This document shows positions 60,497-64,000 of a stretch of 64,000 nt of DNA, in pieces (position 1 is the first letter of the stretch; every line of letters begins with the position of its first letter). The position numbers and the translations under genes were made by a program. The stretch is from UBA981 sp942490995 (lineage in GTDB: Bacteria > Pseudomonadota > Gammaproteobacteria > Ga0077536), in the NCBI GenBank assembly GCA_942490995.1, contig CALOBG010000130.1:1-64000 (forward strand), in the 5' to 3' direction. The notes beneath the pieces are model-generated. The model searched no databases. It was not told the DNA's origin and was given only the letters and a program-made list of their open reading frames with translations.

Positions 60497-60849
60497 TCCT
60501 CCACCTCGGCGGTGTCGGCACTGCTCAGGTAAGCGACCAGGGCGTCGAGGTCCTGGTCACCGATTTCGGTGCGTCGAAACGAGGGCATGCCGGCATAACC
60601 GCGGCGCACCAGGGTCCGGATCAGTGCCGGGCTGAGATCCTTACGCTGTTCCAGCACCGCGTTTTCCGCACCACGCATGGCCCGCAATGCGACGGTCGCG
60701 GGCGCGAGTGGGCTGTCGGCATGGCAGCCTGCACACCATGCCATGAACACCGCGTGACCGGCGCTGTTGCCGGCGTCTGCCGCCGGTGCGATGGCGCCGT
60801 ATCCGCAGCACATCAGCAGCATGATTCCGAGCCGCGTATAGCGTGTCAT
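60493..60849 (-). CDS. Monohaem cytochrome c, PchC-like subunit
   Basis: A 118-residue exported cytochrome from ATG 60849: signal peptide (RLGIMLLMCCGYGAIAPAAD), haem site CAGCHADSP and axial Met in YAGMPSFRRTE. It overlaps the upstream flavoprotein gene by 4 bases and the Tat gene downstream by 4 bases. Together with the vanillyl-alcohol-oxidase-type flavoprotein this is the arrangement of 4-cresol dehydrogenase (PchF-PchC) and eugenol hydroxylase, in which the cytochrome accepts electrons from the flavin. Confidence 0.88.
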   Translation of the reverse strand: MTRYTRLGIMLLMCCGYGAIAPAADAGNSAGHAVFMAWCAGCHADSPLAPATVALRAMRGAENAVLEQRKDLSPALIRTLVRRGYAGMPSFRRTEIGDQDLDALVAYLSSADTAEVEE

Positions 60850-62414
60850 TCCGCGCCTCCGCGATAGCTGCGCGGCCACACCCCGGATTTGCCCGGAGCG
60901 ATGATGCCGGCCGGATCGATGGCGTCCTTGAGCAACTCCTGAAACCTGAGCATGGCGTGGTTGTTGAAGTCGAAGGTTTTCGCCACGCTGTCCATGTATG
61001 CAAGATGGGTGCGGTACTCGCCGTACCCGTGCTCGGCCAGATCGGTGACCAGCAGGCCGAACATCTCGCGGACTTTTTTCAGGTCCTCGGGATTGTTTTT
61101 GCGGAAAACCACCGTGTTGATGAAACGCAGCACGCGTGAATTGCAGTAAAAGCCCGCCAGGTGATCGAAACCGTACTCACGCATGCGCTTTGCCACCAGC
61201 GTATTCATTTTGCGTGCATGCTCGCCGGTGTTGGGACCGGCCGGTGAAAAATCGATATGTCCGCCGGAACCGTACCAGTTGGCGAGACCGAACTCGGTGA
61301 GGTTAGGCACACCGGCCTGGCTCTGGTCGCGCGGATGCTCGATCGCATCGCCGGGATGATAGCGACGGGCTTTGAACTCAATACCGGGAATATCGCCAAG
61401 CGCGCGTTGGATCCGCGCCCAGGCGTCGTTGACCGTGACCTCGTTGCCGTACAGTGCAAACGAACAGTTCCAGCGGCCGAGGCCAAGTTTGGCCTGGATC
61501 TGATCGAGCACGTCGGCGGGCAACGGTCCTTCGCCGTCATACCATTGGCTGCGCACCGACAGGAACGAGGCGATCAGAGCGAGGTTCGTGACCACCACCG
61601 GGTTACGGATGGTTTCGTCGATTTCGAAGCGCCGCAGTCGGTCGACCAGGGGTTCGAGGCCGGCATCATTGGCACAATTGGCTTCGCAGCTCAGGTAGGT
61701 TTCCGGCTCGGGCACCAGGAAGCGTGACATCTTCGTCACGATGCCGTAATTGGATTGCGTAAAAATTGCGTCGACCGCCGGCCCGTAACCGTAATTGAGC
61801 AGCGGTCCCGCGGTGCTGTTCGCCATTGCGCCCATGCCGCAACGCATCAGTTCACCATCGGGCAGGACCACTTCGAGTCCGGCCGAAGTCGCGAAATGAT
61901 CGCTGAAATAACCGTAACCGATGCCGCGTTCGAGACCGTTGCCGACGATGCTGCCCCAGCCCGGCCCCGGCACCGACATCCACAGCTTGATGTCGTGCTC
62001 GCGCAGGTAGCGGTAGAGATCAAAAAAGCTGACCCCGGGTTCGACATAGGCATAGGCGAGATCCTCGTTGACCTCGAGGATGCGGTTCATACGCTTGAGA
62101 TCGAGAACCACCGTGCCGGGCACCAGCGGGGCGGCGCCACCGTAGGCGAGGTTCTTGCCGGTCGAGATCGGCCACAACGGTACCCCGTACTTTACCGCGA
62201 CCCTGACCACGGCCTGGACTTCCTCGACGCTGGCCGGGGCAACGAAGCCGCCGGCGACGAATTCCAGCGGGTCGCCGGCGTTGAACGGATCGTGGTAGGT
62301 CTCGCGGTCGGCCTTGCTCGCCGAAGCCCATTGCGGCCCGACGACGTCGGCAAATTCCCGAAACGCCGCGGCGAATCGGTCCGGCGTGACACCGGGTGGT
62401 AAACGCTCACTCAT
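60846..62414 (-). CDS. FAD-binding oxidoreductase, 4-cresol dehydrogenase/vanillyl-alcohol oxidase family
   Basis: A 522-residue flavoprotein, almost the length of PchF. The PCMH-type FAD domain is shown by VPLWPISTGKNLAYGGAAPL, RILEVNEDLAYAYVEPGVSF and SVPGPGWGSIVGNGLERGIG; the cap domain includes GLANWYGSGGHIDFSPAGP and the C-terminal YGEYRTHLAYMDSVAKTFDF. Such enzymes oxidise para-alkylphenols through a quinone methide. With the downstream cytochrome c it should form a periplasmic flavocytochrome that feeds electrons to the respiratory chain. ATG 62414 is preferred over the upstream open frame. The exact phenol substrate is unknown. Confidence 0.88.
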   Translation of the reverse strand: MSERLPPGVTPDRFAAAFREFADVVGPQWASASKADRETYHDPFNAGDPLEFVAGGFVAPASVEEVQAVVRVAVKYGVPLWPISTGKNLAYGGAAPLVPGTVVLDLKRMNRILEVNEDLAYAYVEPGVSFFDLYRYLREHDIKLWMSVPGPGWGSIVGNGLERGIGYGYFSDHFATSAGLEVVLPDGELMRCGMGAMANSTAGPLLNYGYGPAVDAIFTQSNYGIVTKMSRFLVPEPETYLSCEANCANDAGLEPLVDRLRRFEIDETIRNPVVVTNLALIASFLSVRSQWYDGEGPLPADVLDQIQAKLGLGRWNCSFALYGNEVTVNDAWARIQRALGDIPGIEFKARRYHPGDAIEHPRDQSQAGVPNLTEFGLANWYGSGGHIDFSPAGPNTGEHARKMNTLVAKRMREYGFDHLAGFYCNSRVLRFINTVVFRKNNPEDLKKVREMFGLLVTDLAEHGYGEYRTHLAYMDSVAKTFDFNNHAMLRFQELLKDAIDPAGIIAPGKSGVWPRSYRGGAE

Positions 62415-62613
62415 ATCATTCCTTCCAGCCGTTACTGCACCGGCGATCGATGCGGCATGCGATGACCGCTGCAACCGCATAGTAACCGGGCGGCCAGGCC
62501 GATCCGCGCGTCGCCAGCCCGGCGCCGGTTGATGATTAACGGTGTGTTGTGATTGTGACTGCGCCGGTGGCCGAAGCCAACCACCACGACGCTGGTCGCG
62601 GCGGCTGCAGCGC

Positions 62614-62643
62614 ACAAAAAAAGGCGCCTTTACAGGCGCCTTT
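62614..62643 (-). terminator. Rho-independent terminator after 6S RNA
   Basis: On the minus strand an AAGGCGCC/GGCGCCTT stem with a short TGTAA loop is followed by a run of seven T. It lies just downstream of the 6S RNA 3' end and before the start region of the flavoprotein gene. Confidence 0.85.
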
Positions 62644-62655
62644 GCGAGGATTTGA

Positions 62656-62848
62656 GGGTGTTCTCCGCAATGCCGTCGCTGACCGTAATCTTGAACCAGG
62701 GGTTCAAGAGTGGAACTTCTCAGGGCGAATCAGGCTTTCCGCTGAGATACGGACTTGCACAACATCGCTGATTGATTGGTCCCGGTACTATTTATTTAAG
62801 GCTCAAAGATTTTCGGGTCAGTGGGCGCACAAAGCAGAGAACACTTGA
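62656..62848 (-). ncRNA. ssrS: 6S RNA
   Basis: On the minus strand the 3' half reads CTTGAACCCCTGGTTCAAG, then GATTACGGTCAGCGACGGCA, then TTGCGGAGAACACC, close to the conserved E. coli 3' half (CTTGAACCAAGGGTTCAAGG, TTACAGCCTGCGGCGGCATC, TCGGAGA). The 5' end GTGTTCTCTGC pairs with GCGGAGAACAC to close the long rod, and GCGCCCACTGACCCGA matches the 5' strand. The length of about 190 bases and the position downstream of zapA are normal. 6S RNA binds sigma-70 RNA polymerase as an open-promoter mimic in stationary phase. The ends are approximate. Confidence 0.9.
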
Positions 62849-62945
62849 AGGTCATCGTACAGTTTTCCGCAAACTTTAGAAAACCCTGTGTAACGAAGCT
62901 TAATCAGGGCACCCTGCCGGCTGGTGGCAGGGCGCCAGGTCCAAC

Positions 62946-63278
62946 TCAGTGTTCCGAGGAGGTGGTCAGCTCGAACGCCGCGCCACGGTTCAGGGCGTCG
63001 GCGATTTTCGACTGCATGCGTTTGATGCCCTCGCCGATATCGACGGTCAGCGATTCGTTGTTGCGGCGGAATTCGAGGTATTCGTGGGTGATGTTCAGTG
63101 CCGCCATCACCGCAATCCGTTCACTGCCGATGACTTTGCCGTTGTCGCGCTGCTCGACCATCTTGTTATTGAGAAACTGCACGGAGGCAAACAGGGCCTC
63201 GCGTTCGTTTTCCTTGCAGCCGACGACGTACTCCTTGTCGAATATGGTGACCGTGATGGGCTTGACGTCATCACTCAC
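62946..63278 (-). CDS. zapA: Cell division protein ZapA
   Basis: A 110-residue FtsZ-bundling protein with the family start VKPITVTIFDKEYVVGCKEN and a C-terminal coiled coil (NKMVEQRDNGKVIGSERIAV, MAALNITHEYLEF). Its start overlaps the preceding TIGR02449-like gene by 4 bases. 6S RNA follows downstream. Confidence 0.94.
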   Translation of the reverse strand: MSDDVKPITVTIFDKEYVVGCKENEREALFASVQFLNNKMVEQRDNGKVIGSERIAVMAALNITHEYLEFRRNNESLTVDIGEGIKRMQSKIADALNRGAAFELTTSSEH

Positions 63279-63499
63279 GAGCGCGTCTCCATCGCTTTCA
63301 AACGCGCGATCATGGCTTCGACACGGCTGCGCGCCTGCTCGGTTTTTTCGACCAGGGTCGCGCGTTCGGTAGTCAGGGTCGCCTGCTGGTTGCGCAGCGC
63401 TTCATTTTCATTGGCCAGGCTTTCGACGGTTTTGATCAGGTCATCGACACGCGCTTCCAGCGCGGCCAATTCCAAACTGTCTTTAGTGCCTGTGGCCAT
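63275..63499 (-). CDS. TIGR02449-like small coiled-coil protein
   Basis: A 74-residue, almost entirely coiled-coil protein (LAALEARVDDLIKTVESLAN, ENEALRNQQATLTTERATLV) ending in RLKAMETRS. Short proteins of this type precede zapA in many gammaproteobacteria and resemble ZapB in character. Function is not proven; a role at the division ring is inferred from operon context. Confidence 0.8.
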   Translation of the reverse strand: MATGTKDSLELAALEARVDDLIKTVESLANENEALRNQQATLTTERATLVEKTEQARSRVEAMIARLKAMETRS

Positions 63500-63660
63500 G
63501 TCGTGATACGGTGTTCCGGGGAAGAGAGCGGATGCGCCTCAATATAGAGCGCGAGGGCGCGGACGGTCAACACTGGACCCCGCGAATCGAGCATTTCCTT
63601 CTGCCGGGCGCGCGCGCGTGGGATAATCGCCGTCATGGCTCAGATCACGGCAGCTGAACG

Positions 63661-64000
63661 GTGAGTACGGACCTCCACCAGCACCTGCAGGACGTACTCA
63701 GCGCGCGTGCATGTGACATCGGTGCAGCGGAGTGCCACGGCATGCTGAGTGGCATGTTATGTGGTCCCCGCGCGTTTCATCGCGCCGAGTGGATCGGCCA
63801 CTTCAGTGGTGACGACGACATCAGCGCCTATGCCGGCGCCGATGTCAGCGCGCTGCTCGAGCAGGTCTGCGCCACGACCGTGGCAGCGCTGGACAGCGAT
63901 GAACTGCAATTCACCCTGTTGCTGCCGGCCGACAGCAATGCTGTCGTCGAGCGCGCGGCGGCCTTTGCCGCCTGGTGTCGCGGCTTCCTGTCCGGGTTCG
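63661..64000 (+). CDS. ygfB: UPF0149 family protein YgfB (partial, runs off the window)
   Basis: The frame starts at GTG 63661 and is open to the window end (113 codons; the family is about 180-190 residues). AECHGMLSGMLCG and AAFAAWCRGFLSGF are the hallmark motifs of UPF0149/YgfB. It is divergent from the TIGR02449-zapA unit, as in other gammaproteobacteria, where pepP and ubiH usually follow. Confidence 0.9.
   Translation, partial: MSTDLHQHLQDVLSARACDIGAAECHGMLSGMLCGPRAFHRAEWIGHFSGDDDISAYAGADVSALLEQVCATTVAALDSDELQFTLLLPADSNAVVERAAAFAAWCRGFLSGF

Overview
The window joins two unrelated genomes. Bases 1 to about 9,400 are of moderate GC and look like a sulfate-reducer-type Desulfobacterota (Deltaproteobacteria) chromosome: dnaN and gyrB overlapping by 4 bp, then an AT-rich amidase, small uncharacterised genes, gene relics, and a RAYT-type transposase framed by perfect inverted repeats. 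From about 9,400 to the end the DNA is GC-rich with typical gammaproteobacterial gene order (hemA-prfA-prmC, lolB-ispE-tRNA-Gln-prs-rplY-pth-ychF, cytochrome c4-dsbA next to engB, tamA-tamB, zapA-6S RNA-ygfB). A gene is cut on each side of the joint (a lipoprotein on the left, pmbA on the right), there is no mobile element at the join, and pmbA, uvrD and a dctP gene just right of it carry clustered frameshifts. An assembly chimera or a low-quality contig end is the most economical reading. The taxonomic labels are inferred from gene content and order, not from a database search.

Layout of the left part: dnaN, gyrB (0.3-3.8 kb); amidase (3.9-5.2 kb, minus); small beta-rich protein (5.7-6.1 kb); a decayed region with an ankyrin-repeat relic, a tyrosine-recombinase N-terminal fragment and a broken antibiotic-biosynthesis-monooxygenase-like gene (6.2-7.25 kb); RAYT transposase with repeats (7.3-8.7 kb); truncated lipoprotein (9.1-9.4 kb).

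Layout of the right part: broken pmbA, uvrD and dctP (9.4-13.7 kb); membrane-anchored dihaem cytochrome c and small MscS-like channel; tamA-tamB envelope-assembly pair; tRNA-Arg followed by a tandem repeat built from its 3' end plus three hairpins (21.4-21.9 kb); PhyH dioxygenase, TM2 protein, XRE regulator; a two-gene sortase system (VIT-vWA protein ending in LPQTA plus its sortase, 25.1-27.8 kb); orphan pstS with a Pho box; Na+/H+ antiporter; GGDEF protein; dsbA, cytochrome c4, engB; M48 protease, rpmE, xthA, SH3 protein, prlC; a GIDE/EF-hand protein with lemA; bfr-bfd with a Fur box between them; moeB-prmC-prfA-hemA; TPR lipoprotein, lolB, ispE, tRNA-Gln, prs, rplY, pth, ychF; a styrene-monooxygenase-like flavoprotein with a divergent LysR regulator; an islet with vapBC and a frameshifted sensor-HNH nuclease (58.5-60.1 kb); a p-cresol-methylhydroxylase-like flavoprotein/cytochrome c/Tat-protein operon; 6S RNA, zapA, a TIGR02449-like gene and the start of ygfB.

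Most of the right part is housekeeping. The accessory features worth attention are the sortase pair, the tRNA-Arg-derived repeat array, two dispersed palindromic repeat families, the vapBC/HNH islet, the flavocytochrome operon, and the RAYT element in the left part. I do not see a clearly new multigene system; the sensor-HNH islet and the tRNA-derived hairpin array are the closest candidates.
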